Assembly (NCBI GenBank): GCA_934167225.1
Contig: CAKPLD010000008.1
Span: 1-33,087 of the forward strand
Source: an uncultured Clostridia bacterium
Lineage (GTDB): Bacteria; Bacillota; Clostridia; TANB77; CAG-508
Length of the DNA stretch: 33,087 nt
Reading direction: 5' to 3'
Shown here in pieces: positions 1 to 7,703 of the stretch; the first letter of the stretch is position 1; each line of letters opens with the position of its first letter. A program made the translations under genes and the position numbers. The notes under the pieces were generated by a model. The model was not told the DNA's origin and did no database searches. It saw only the letters and a list, made by a program, of their open reading frames with translations.

Positions 1-23
1 AAACGTACATCTGTTATTTGCAT
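1..23 (-). CDS. spoVG: SpoVG, N-terminal fragment cut by the window edge
   Basis: Only the first seven codons are inside the window. They read MQITDVR, the invariant start of clostridial SpoVG, a small conserved RNA/DNA-binding regulator of septation, sporulation and capsule genes in Firmicutes. A ribosome binding site (AGAGGTG) lies five bases upstream of the ATG. A sequence fitting the sigma-H consensus lies about 65 bases further upstream, as is known for Bacillus spoVG. Seven residues alone would be weak; the promoter and RBS together make the call fairly safe. The rest of the gene lies beyond base 1. Confidence 0.75.
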
Positions 24-90
24 TTTAAGCACCTCTTTCTTTAAGTTAATATTGTTTTGTACATATTCTTTTGTTTTATGTACTAATTAT

Positions 91-119
91 ATATTCTTCA
101 AAAAAATTTTTTTTCCTTC
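91..119 (-). promoter_or_regulatory. Sigma-H promoter of spoVG
   Basis: On the minus strand the -35 element is GAAGGAAAA (119-111) and the -10 element is GAAGAATAT (99-91), separated by exactly 11 bases. This fits the published Bacillus sigma-H consensus RnAGGAWWW-N11/12-RnnGAATWW at every specified position. It would start transcription roughly 55-65 bases upstream of the spoVG ATG. Inference: the organism keeps the early-stationary-phase sigma-H control of spoVG. A TATAAT-like stretch overlaps the -10, but no good sigma-A -35 accompanies it. Confidence 0.7.
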
Positions 120-157
120 TTTTTTTTACAAATTTTTTTTATTATTTTTCTATTTAT

Positions 158-273
158 GTTACAATTCACAACTTTAAAATTGTAGAGTAGGTTCGAATTA
201 GAATAATTATTAATTTTTGGGGGATTAATAATTATTCTAATTCGAACCGGTTTTAATAGCTGTGAATAGTAAC
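158..273. repeat. 116-bp palindromic element with 25-bp perfect stem
   Basis: Bases 190-214 and 224-248 are perfect reverse complements (25 bp) around a 9-base loop, TTTTGGGGG. Outside the stem the arms are still related: 158-180 reads GTTACAATTCACAACTTTAA and onward, and the reverse complement of 249-273 reads GTTACTATTCACAGCTATTA and onward. The element lies between the end of the lectin operon and the spoVG promoter. It could act as a transcription terminator, but neither side has a clean T-tract. Bases 158-220 recur at 6678-6740 with two mismatches. Confidence 0.85.
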
Positions 274-283
274 AATAAAATTA

Positions 284-1015
284 TTACTCAAAAATTTTCT
301 TTAAACATTCGTCTGTTTTTACTTTTCCTTCTATGCCTTCACTAAGAATATACATTTCTTTATCATTATCTTCAAAATATTCATAATCAGTATATGGATC
401 CATTTCTTCAAAAGGATATTCTTGGATTTCTCCTGTTACGTCATCAACTATATATGTAGTTGAACTTATATCAAATACATGAAGTTTTTTATCATTTAAC
501 ATTGCCAATATTGATTTATCACAGTCATTCATAATCCAACTTTCCTTTTGCTCTAAAAATCCATCTTCATTTATTGCATATGTAAGTTTTGTGATTTTTT
601 TTAGAACTTCTAAAAATTTTTCTCTTGAGTTTTCAGCGATCCATATTCCTGTATGTTTTGGGGCTTTTTCCATTATTTCATTTATTTCATTAAATTCTGG
701 TTTTTGTTTTTTTATCATCCCTGCAAGTGCCACTTTGTATTTTATGTTTGTCTTTACTACTACTACTTCTCTACCATCATATTCTTGCGCTATTTCATAA
801 ATATTCTCATTAGCTTGCAAGCCTTGGTCTTTTACTATTTGAGTTATTTTCTCTTGATTGCTTTCTTTATTTGTTTCTTGATTTTCTTCTACATAATTAA
901 CAGGAAGTAAAGATTCCTTTTCTTCACTTCCATTTTCTATATCTTTTCTGGTAATAAAGAAAATCATTGAAATTAATATTATAAGTAGTATACATATTAT
1001 TACCTTTTTTTTCAT
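284..1015 (-). CDS. Unknown membrane-anchored extracellular protein
   Basis: A 243-residue protein with a short basic start and a hydrophobic segment at about residues 5-21. This is probably an uncleaved signal anchor, because no signal-peptidase site or lipobox cysteine is apparent. The rest is charged and acidic (for example the run around DPYTDYEYFEDND near the C-terminus) and would face outside. I recognise no domain or catalytic motif. It starts 17 bases after the M14 peptidase gene with an AGGAGA ribosome binding site, so it is the last gene of the lectin operon and may act with the two wall enzymes. The palindrome begins about ten bases past its stop codon. Confidence 0.75.
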   Translation of the reverse strand: MKKKVIICILLIILISMIFFITRKDIENGSEEKESLLPVNYVEENQETNKESNQEKITQIVKDQGLQANENIYEIAQEYDGREVVVVKTNIKYKVALAGMIKKQKPEFNEINEIMEKAPKHTGIWIAENSREKFLEVLKKITKLTYAINEDGFLEQKESWIMNDCDKSILAMLNDKKLHVFDISSTTYIVDDVTGEIQEYPFEEMDPYTDYEYFEDNDKEMYILSEGIEGKVKTDECLKKIFE

Positions 1016-1032
1016 TAAATCTTCTCCTATTA

Positions 1033-4000
1033 CTAATTAATATTTCTTAACATTTCTATTGTTGCATTTATGTATTTTGAGCTATCTTGGTCATATTCTG
1101 GTAGTTCGACTAGACTTGATCTAGCTGTTCTTCCATTGCTTCCTAAGTTGCTTCTTGCCCAATTTACTAGGTATCCTTGTCCATATGTGTAAATGTGCTT
1201 GCTCATTCCATATTTAGAGCGATAGAATCTTCCTATTTCTTCGTCTCCAATTGTTTCATTTAGCCATCCATGTAAATCTACTAAAATTGTTTGACCATTT
1301 TGTGATTTTTTATTTAATAAAAAGTCTCTTAAAGATCTTGCCTCATAGCTTTGGAAAGGCTGTGTTCCATTATAGTTTCTGTTAGATTTTGTTTGGCTAG
1401 AATACCCTGTGCTCCATCCTCTGTTTATATCTATTCCTTTATTATTTGGTGCTGCACTATATAAAGATGTTCTTCCAGGTCCATTATTTGTCCATCCATG
1501 ATATTCTCCATCTGGATTTACCGATGGGAATATGTATATTGTCCATTTTTCTGCTAAATTTGCATCTTGCATGCTTATTAATCTATTTTTAAAATCGTTT
1601 GCTATATTTGTTAAAACCTGTCCATCGTTATTCCATCCATCTTCAAAACCATGTACTGCAAATGTTGCAAAATAAACATTTGGTCCGCTTCCTATTTTAT
1701 AATATCTTAGGTTTTGACCATTAGAGTCTCCTTTAACTTTTAAACCAGATACTCCATAAGTTCCTGATGTTACTTCTAAAATAGTTGCTTTTTCGAATTT
1801 GAATTTTTGGTTGTCTCCTCCTGTTTTTCTGTATGCTTGAATATTTGTTCCAGCCGATGTACTTGCATTATATAGATCTAAATATAATCCATTACATGCT
1901 GAAATTATATTATAATATCCATTTCCAACAGATTTTATTATCCAATCTTGGTTGATAGAATCTGTTACATCATATTGTCTTACATCAACTACTTCTCCAT
2001 ATCCTGCTTCTTTTACTCCAAGTGCTTTTCCTGAATTTAATGCAATTATTTTATAGTATCCATTGTTTTGGTAACTAATTGAAAATTTTTGATTATTTTG
2101 CCTGTTGTTTGACCATATTTCTACATTTGCTCCAGAATCATTAGAAGCTTCTTGTATGTCTAATACTTTGTTGTTATCTAAATATGTTACAATTTGATAT
2201 TTTCCATTTTCTATCGATTTTCCACCTGTTTCAATTGTTGTTGGTGAAAATTCAAAATATTCTGTTTTTGTTTCTTGTTTTGGAGAAATGTTTATCTTGT
2301 CTCCTGTATTTATTTCTCCATTAATGTTCATACATAATCCATTATGTGCAGAAATAATGTAATATGAACCATTTTTATTTTTTTCAATTGCCCATTCTTG
2401 CTCTTCACTATAGTTTATGTCACTTTGCACAATCGAATTATTTGATACTGTTAATGCTTTTTTAGAATGTCCTACAGTAATTATATAAAAGTCATTTTCT
2501 CTTAATTGTATATCAAATCTTTGGTTATATCCATTATTGTTAGACCATAATGCAACACTTACTCCCGATTTTTTAGAAGAATTGTCAATATCGAAACATA
2601 AATTTTTATTTGCACTTGGCTGTATTTTATAAGCATTATTTTGTATTGTTCTTTTACTTTCAACTGCTGATGTTTCTTCTAATAAGAATTTTTGATTTTT
2701 CCCACCATTTTTGGTGTATAATTGTGCATTTGTGCCATCAGTTGTTTTTCCATATTTTAAATCTAAATATAATCCATTATATGCTGATATTATGCTATAT
2801 GTATTATCATCATTTTTTTCAACTATCCATTTTTGCCATTTGCTTCCCGTATCGTTAAATTGTTGAACATTGCTTTCGTTTTCTTTATTTGCCCATGCTA
2901 CATCTAAAACTTTTTTAGATTTTACAGATGTTATTTTGTAATATCCATTTCCATCATATGTGAACTTGAATTTTTGATTGTTTCTATTATTTTGTTCCCA
3001 TAATAATACATTTGTTTCTGCTTTTATTGAAGCAGATTCTATGTCTAGAACTTTATTTGTATTTAAAGATGATTTTATAGTGTAATATCCATCTGGTATT
3101 GTTTGAGTTCCAGCTAAGTCTGCATTTTTATTTAATCTAACCTTCTGTTCTATGTTTCCTGTTTTACCTGCCAATGTTATACCAAAATTTTCAACATAAT
3201 TTAGGTATAATCCTCCACATCTTGTAACCAAATTATAATACCCATCTTCATTTTTTACTAATATCCAGTCTTGTGCTATTGTATTTTTATCTTGGTTTGT
3301 TTGTTTTATTCTTGTTCCAACAGCTTCTAAATATAAATCTGAATTTAGATTTTTCACACTATAATATCCATTTTCTTTTTTGTTTATTATAAATTTTTGA
3401 TGTGATCTAGAATTATTTGGCCATACACTAACTAAAGCATAATCCTTTTTACTTGCTCCATCTATTTCTATTAATTTTCCAGATTTTTTTGCAAGTTCCA
3501 TTTGATAAAAACCATTTTCTACATCATCACAATTTTTTGGCAAGTTAATTTTCTTAAAGAGGAATTTTTGATTTTTTCCATTATTCCATCCATATACTTC
3601 TATATTTGTTCCATTATATGTTTGGTTTCCTCTAACATCTAAATATAGCCCACTATATAGAGATTTTATAGAATAATATCCATCATCTGTTTTTTGAATG
3701 TTCCATTTTTGCCAATCTACATTGTTATTTTCATAAACCTCTACATTGGTTTCTTCTTTTTTACTTCCCCATTCTAGGTCAAAAACTTTTCCCGAATATG
3801 CAGATTTTATAATATATGATGATGTTTTTTTATCATATATTAGTTCGAAAATTTGGTTTGAGCCATAATTTTTGCTCCATAATTGTATGTTTTCTTTGTT
3901 TGTTTTATTAAAGCCATTTAAGTCTATTACTTTGCTACTATCCATTGCTGACTCTATTATGTAAAATCCTTCTTCTACTTTTGCAGTTTCTTCTTCATTT

Positions 4001-4089
4001 TCTTGTTCTGTTGCATATGTATTTTTGCAAATCATTGTGATAGCTAAAAATATTAAACAACATAAAAATATATTACATTTTTTCTTCAT
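1033..4089 (-). CDS. Secreted M14 zinc peptidase with five ricin-type lectin domains
   Basis: A 1018-residue secreted protein. A signal peptide (about 1-26, ending NTYA) precedes five beta-trefoil (RICIN/RicinB_lectin_2) domains of about 140 residues each, near 40-183, 190-323, 332-476, 484-623 and 628-768. Each carries QxW-like triplets, mostly NQKF or WQKW. Domain 2 is divergent. From about residue 781 follows an M14 carboxypeptidase-like domain with zinc ligands H813 and E816 (HGFE) and H940 (DLHGW), a VNPDGE motif near 858, substrate-binding N889-R890 (DINRGW) and catalytic E995 (VELPEY). Known M14 enzymes of this kind trim peptidoglycan stem peptides, so a wall-peptide substrate is inferred. 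The gene follows the GH25 lysozyme by 11 bases, and the two lectin regions look like duplicates. Confidence 0.9.
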   Translation of the reverse strand: MKKKCNIFLCCLIFLAITMICKNTYATEQENEEETAKVEEGFYIIESAMDSSKVIDLNGFNKTNKENIQLWSKNYGSNQIFELIYDKKTSSYIIKSAYSGKVFDLEWGSKKEETNVEVYENNNVDWQKWNIQKTDDGYYSIKSLYSGLYLDVRGNQTYNGTNIEVYGWNNGKNQKFLFKKINLPKNCDDVENGFYQMELAKKSGKLIEIDGASKKDYALVSVWPNNSRSHQKFIINKKENGYYSVKNLNSDLYLEAVGTRIKQTNQDKNTIAQDWILVKNEDGYYNLVTRCGGLYLNYVENFGITLAGKTGNIEQKVRLNKNADLAGTQTIPDGYYTIKSSLNTNKVLDIESASIKAETNVLLWEQNNRNNQKFKFTYDGNGYYKITSVKSKKVLDVAWANKENESNVQQFNDTGSKWQKWIVEKNDDNTYSIISAYNGLYLDLKYGKTTDGTNAQLYTKNGGKNQKFLLEETSAVESKRTIQNNAYKIQPSANKNLCFDIDNSSKKSGVSVALWSNNNGYNQRFDIQLRENDFYIITVGHSKKALTVSNNSIVQSDINYSEEQEWAIEKNKNGSYYIISAHNGLCMNINGEINTGDKINISPKQETKTEYFEFSPTTIETGGKSIENGKYQIVTYLDNNKVLDIQEASNDSGANVEIWSNNRQNNQKFSISYQNNGYYKIIALNSGKALGVKEAGYGEVVDVRQYDVTDSINQDWIIKSVGNGYYNIISACNGLYLDLYNASTSAGTNIQAYRKTGGDNQKFKFEKATILEVTSGTYGVSGLKVKGDSNGQNLRYYKIGSGPNVYFATFAVHGFEDGWNNDGQVLTNIANDFKNRLISMQDANLAEKWTIYIFPSVNPDGEYHGWTNNGPGRTSLYSAAPNNKGIDINRGWSTGYSSQTKSNRNYNGTQPFQSYEARSLRDFLLNKKSQNGQTILVDLHGWLNETIGDEEIGRFYRSKYGMSKHIYTYGQGYLVNWARSNLGSNGRTARSSLVELPEYDQDSSKYINATIEMLRNIN

Positions 4090-4100
4090 TTTTCCCTCTT

Positions 4101-6575
4101 TTATTTATAATATTTTTTATAGCAAATGTCCATATCGACTCCACCATTTATACCACTTACTTGTCCTGAACTTGTGTATTGCCACATAGTATATTTTCCT
4201 GTGTAATCTGTTTTCTTATTTGGTGCACCTGCTGTATAATGAGCTAACCATACATCATATTCTGATAATTGATTTAAATCTAAGGCATTTATTAGCCACG
4301 ATTTATTTGAATATATCATAGGTGTGTATCCTGCATTTTTTATTGTTTCGCAAAATCCTTTTACTGCTTCTGTTCTGTCTTTTACAGATATATTATCAGC
4401 TCTTCCTCCTGCATCTGTTGATTCCACATCTATTATGATAGGATATTTTATATCATATCTTTTTACTTTTTCTATCATAAATCTTGCTTCTTCTACTCCC
4501 TCGTTCCAATTTATGGCTTGTGAATAAATATATGCCCCACATTTTATACCATTATTTAACGCTCTTTCCATATTTTTAGTAAATTTAGCATCATCTACAA
4601 TTTTTCCTGTTCCATATCCTCTTATTCCTGCTCTTATAATTGCAAAATCTACCTGATTTGCAACACTTCTCCAATCTATGTCTCCTTGCCATTTTGAAAC
4701 ATCAATTCCTTTATATATTAGTTGTTTTATTTTAAATCTTTGAGAATATTGGTCATTTCCCGGAAAAATTTCTATGTTTGTTCCATTTTCCATTTTATTA
4801 TAGTAAATATCTAAATAATAATCATTTGACTTATTTCTTATTGCATAATTTCCATTTGAATCTGCCTTTTGAACAGCCCATTTTTGTTCATCTGAGCCAT
4901 TATCTTCTTGCTGGATTACATTTGTTCCAGTAACAGTTAGTAGTTTATTTGAGCATAATGCACTTATTGTATAATAACCATTTCCTACATACTTAAAAGC
5001 AAAACGTTGGTTATCATTTCCGTTAAACGTCCATAAATCTACATTTGCTCCATTGTTTGTTGCAGCCCATTCTATATCTAAAACCATGTTTTCATTTGAT
5101 CCAGCTGTTATTGCATAATTGTCTTCTGCAATTGTTCTAGAAAATTCTGTTTTGGTAAATTTGAATTTTTGATTATTTCCACCTGTTTTTTCATATATTT
5201 CCAAATTCGCACCATTTTTTGATATTCCACCTTGTACATCTAATACTAGTCCACTAGATTTTGATACTAAATAATAGTAATCATTACCTGCTGTAACAAT
5301 TGCCCATTTTTGTGAATCTTGGTTGCTATAAAATTTTTGTACAACATTTGCCATACTTGTTGCTTGATTGTTTTGAACTGTTAATACTTTATTAGAGTTA
5401 AATGCTTTTATTGTGTAATATCCGTCATTTAAATATGTAACGACAAATTTTTGATTATTGCCATTATTATTATCCCATATGTCTATATTTGTATTATCTA
5501 AAATAATATCTCCTTCAACATCAAGTGCTTTGTTTCCATCCATTGCAGTTGTTATAACATAATTTCCTGGTTCAATTGTCTTTTTATTTTCTATATTGGT
5601 ACTATAAAATTTAAATTTTTGCCAACCTTTATAATTTGCTCCAAAAACTTCTATATTAGCTCCTGGTTTTAAAATTCCGCCTTGTATATCAAGATATAAT
5701 CCATTACATTTTGATATTATATAATATCCATTATCTGCTTGCTTTATTATCCACTTTTGTGAATCAAGCCCCAAATCTTCGTACTGAACTACATTTGCAC
5801 CTTCTTGTGTTTGAGATCTATAAACAGTTAGTGCTTTTTTTGAGTGTTCTGCAATAATTTTATAATATCCATCATCTGTATATTTTACAGTATATTTTTG
5901 GTTTGCATTATTATTTCTTGTAAAAATTTCAACATTTGATTCATTATTAGAAGATCCTCCATGTACGTCTAATACACCATTAAAATCTATACTCGAAAAA
6001 ATATTATAAGAACCATCCTCTATTGTTTTTGTTCCTTTTATTACTGTAACTTTATTAAACTTGAATTTTTGATTTTCACCATTGTGCCCACTAAATAAAG
6101 CTAAATTTTTTCCAGCACTTGCTTCTCCTCCATATATGTCTAAATATAAGGAATTAGATTTTGAAAGTATATTAAAATATCCATTTCCTGCATCTTTTAA
6201 ATACCATTTTTGACTATCTAAATTGTCATATTCTTTTTGAACAACATTGTCTTTGTCATCTTTTGATAAGTATTTTCCAGATGAAACGACTTCCATTTTG
6301 TAATAACCATCACCTAAATATGTAATATTAAATCTTTGGTTATTTTGATTATTTTTTGTCCATACAGCAATATTTGCATTTTCTTTCCATGAGTTATCAT
6401 CTACATCAAAAACAATGTTTGAGTTTATTGCAGATGAAATATAATATGTACCATCTTCTAAAAGTTGATTTGATGCTGTTCTTTCATAATCGGCGAATTC
6501 TATATCTGAAATTCCAATTATAAAGCAAAATATTCCAATAATTAGTATAAATTTTAAAAAATTACTTTTTTTCAT
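4101..6575 (-). CDS. Secreted GH25 lysozyme with four ricin-type lectin domains
   Basis: An 824-residue exported protein with an N-terminal hydrophobic signal (about 8-23). Four beta-trefoil RICIN domains occupy about 38-182, 185-330, 335-475 and 478-618, with repeated NQKF/SQKW motifs. The C-terminal 203 residues are a GH25 muramidase: GIDVSKWQG at 624-632, the catalytic DxE pair at D716/E718 (IIIDVEST), and the closing VDMD near 813-816. GH25 enzymes cut the N-acetylmuramic acid to N-acetylglucosamine bond of peptidoglycan. It is the first gene of a three-gene operon with its own promoter and an AGGAGAG ribosome binding site. The lectin part probably holds the enzyme on a wall or capsular glycan, perhaps the one made by this locus (inference). 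Confidence 0.92.
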   Translation of the reverse strand: MKKSNFLKFILIIGIFCFIIGISDIEFADYERTASNQLLEDGTYYISSAINSNIVFDVDDNSWKENANIAVWTKNNQNNQRFNITYLGDGYYKMEVVSSGKYLSKDDKDNVVQKEYDNLDSQKWYLKDAGNGYFNILSKSNSLYLDIYGGEASAGKNLALFSGHNGENQKFKFNKVTVIKGTKTIEDGSYNIFSSIDFNGVLDVHGGSSNNESNVEIFTRNNNANQKYTVKYTDDGYYKIIAEHSKKALTVYRSQTQEGANVVQYEDLGLDSQKWIIKQADNGYYIISKCNGLYLDIQGGILKPGANIEVFGANYKGWQKFKFYSTNIENKKTIEPGNYVITTAMDGNKALDVEGDIILDNTNIDIWDNNNGNNQKFVVTYLNDGYYTIKAFNSNKVLTVQNNQATSMANVVQKFYSNQDSQKWAIVTAGNDYYYLVSKSSGLVLDVQGGISKNGANLEIYEKTGGNNQKFKFTKTEFSRTIAEDNYAITAGSNENMVLDIEWAATNNGANVDLWTFNGNDNQRFAFKYVGNGYYTISALCSNKLLTVTGTNVIQQEDNGSDEQKWAVQKADSNGNYAIRNKSNDYYLDIYYNKMENGTNIEIFPGNDQYSQRFKIKQLIYKGIDVSKWQGDIDWRSVANQVDFAIIRAGIRGYGTGKIVDDAKFTKNMERALNNGIKCGAYIYSQAINWNEGVEEARFMIEKVKRYDIKYPIIIDVESTDAGGRADNISVKDRTEAVKGFCETIKNAGYTPMIYSNKSWLINALDLNQLSEYDVWLAHYTAGAPNKKTDYTGKYTMWQYTSSGQVSGINGGVDMDICYKKYYK

Positions 6576-6609
6576 TTAAGTCTCTCCTAACCTTATTTTA
6601 TTCAAGTCT

Positions 6610-6638
6610 ATTTTAACAAATTTTATCTCTCTTTTCAA
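6610..6638 (-). promoter_or_regulatory. Sigma-A promoter of the lectin-enzyme operon
   Basis: On the minus strand TTGAAA (6638-6633) and TAAAAT (6615-6610) are spaced by 17 bases, a near-consensus housekeeping promoter. It lies about 35 bases upstream of the GH25 start codon and downstream of the glycosyltransferase gene, so the lectin operon can be expressed independently of the polysaccharide genes. It sits inside the repeat-bracketed segment. Confidence 0.65.
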
Positions 6639-6677
6639 CAACATTTTTTTCCAAAATTGCAATCCTTAATACAATCG

Positions 6678-6740
6678 TTACTATTCACAGCTTTAAAATT
6701 GTAGAGTAGGTTCGAATTAGAATAATTATTAATTTTTGGT
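6678..6740. repeat. Half-copy of the 116-bp palindromic element
   Basis: Bases 6678-6740 match 158-220 with only two mismatches, and 6692-6740 is identical to 172-220 (49 bases). The first 15 bases (GTTACTATTCACAGC) instead match exactly the reverse complement of the opposite arm at 259-273. There is no second arm here, so no hairpin forms. The copy runs 12 bases into the 3' end of the glycosyltransferase gene and supplies its last codons and stop (AAA AAT TAA). Together with 158-273 it brackets the lectin operon in both direct and inverted orientation. Confidence 0.9.
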
Positions 6741-7688
6741 TTCATTTGTTTCCTTTTCACCATTATATTCATTTACAAAATAAAGTGGTCTATTTTTAGT
6801 TTCATTAAAGATTCTTCCCAAATACTCTCCAACAATTCCAAAAAGCATAATTTGAATACCAGAGAAAAACAAAATCAACAAAATAATTGCTTGAAAAGCC
6901 TGTACCATTGTACTTGTATAAATACATTTTATTATTACATATAAAAAGTAAATTGCAAGAGTTACAAAAGTTGGTATTGCAAAAAATGTAGCAAGTCTTA
7001 AAGGTGATGTAGTAAAAGATGTAATTCCATTAATTGCCAAATCCATTAATTTTATATAATTCCATTTTGTTTTTCCTGCAATACGAGGAGGTCTGTCAAA
7101 CAAAATCTCTTTTTTGTTATAACCAATCCAGCTAAACATACTTTTTAAGCATCTTTCAGATTCTTTCATCTTTTTTAAAGCATTTATACATCTTCTATCA
7201 ATTAATCTATAATTTCCGGTATCTACTTGAACTTCTACTCTAGTCATCTTTTGTAAAACCTTATAATACATTTTAGATGTAAATTTCTTTAAAAAACTTT
7301 CACCTGTTCTTGATTTTCTTCTTGCATATATGTCATCGTATCCTTCTTCCCAGAATTTAACCATTTGAGGAATTAATTCTGGCGGATCTTGAAGGTCTGC
7401 ATCCATAAATATTGCACAGTCTCCTGTTGCATAATCAATTCCTGCTGCCATAGCAACTTCTTGTCCAAAGTTTCTAGAAAAATCTACATAAGAAACTCTT
7501 GGGTCTTCTTCTCTGTATTTCTTTATCAAGTTTAATGTATTATCTCTACTACCATCATTTACAAATAATATTTCAAATTCATACTTTTTTAACTCTTCCA
7601 AATTCATTATTTCTTCTAATTTTTTTATTAAAAAAGGTAATGATTCTTCTTCATTATAAGCTGGAATTATTATTGATATTTTTTTCAT
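6729..7688 (-). CDS. GtrB/DPM1-like polyprenyl-phosphate glycosyltransferase (GT2), copy 1
   Basis: A 319-residue GT2 enzyme of the dolichyl- or undecaprenyl-phosphate sugar synthase type. The N-terminal catalytic domain carries IIIPAYNEEE (6-15), VNDGS (43-47), FSRNFGQE (70-77), metal-binding DAD (96-98) and the family signature LQDPPELIP. Two hydrophobic segments (about 230-253 and 263-287) anchor it in the membrane. Such enzymes move a sugar from a nucleotide donor to undecaprenyl phosphate on the cytoplasmic side, for use by GT-C enzymes outside. It lies 15 bases downstream of a GT-C-like membrane protein, which is the expected partner. Its last two codons and stop fall in a repeated DNA element, so the natural C-terminus may have been altered. 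Confidence 0.88.
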   Translation of the reverse strand: MKKISIIIPAYNEEESLPFLIKKLEEIMNLEELKKYEFEILFVNDGSRDNTLNLIKKYREEDPRVSYVDFSRNFGQEVAMAAGIDYATGDCAIFMDADLQDPPELIPQMVKFWEEGYDDIYARRKSRTGESFLKKFTSKMYYKVLQKMTRVEVQVDTGNYRLIDRRCINALKKMKESERCLKSMFSWIGYNKKEILFDRPPRIAGKTKWNYIKLMDLAINGITSFTTSPLRLATFFAIPTFVTLAIYFLYVIIKCIYTSTMVQAFQAIILLILFFSGIQIMLFGIVGEYLGRIFNETKNRPLYFVNEYNGEKETNETKN

Positions 7689-7703
7689 AATATATCGCTC
7701 CTT

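Noticed and set aside
158..273. Integron attC-like or tRNA-derived reading of the palindrome (GGTTCGAATT resembles a tRNA T-loop)
   Set aside because: The ends do not carry the attC core pattern, no integrase is present, and the bases around GGTTCGAATT do not pair as a tRNA T-arm nor continue into an acceptor stem.
1749..6575. Repetitive DNA in the lectin genes as a CRISPR or minisatellite
   Set aside because: The periodicity comes from diverged protein repeats (beta-trefoil units of about 140 residues); there are no identical repeats with unique spacers.
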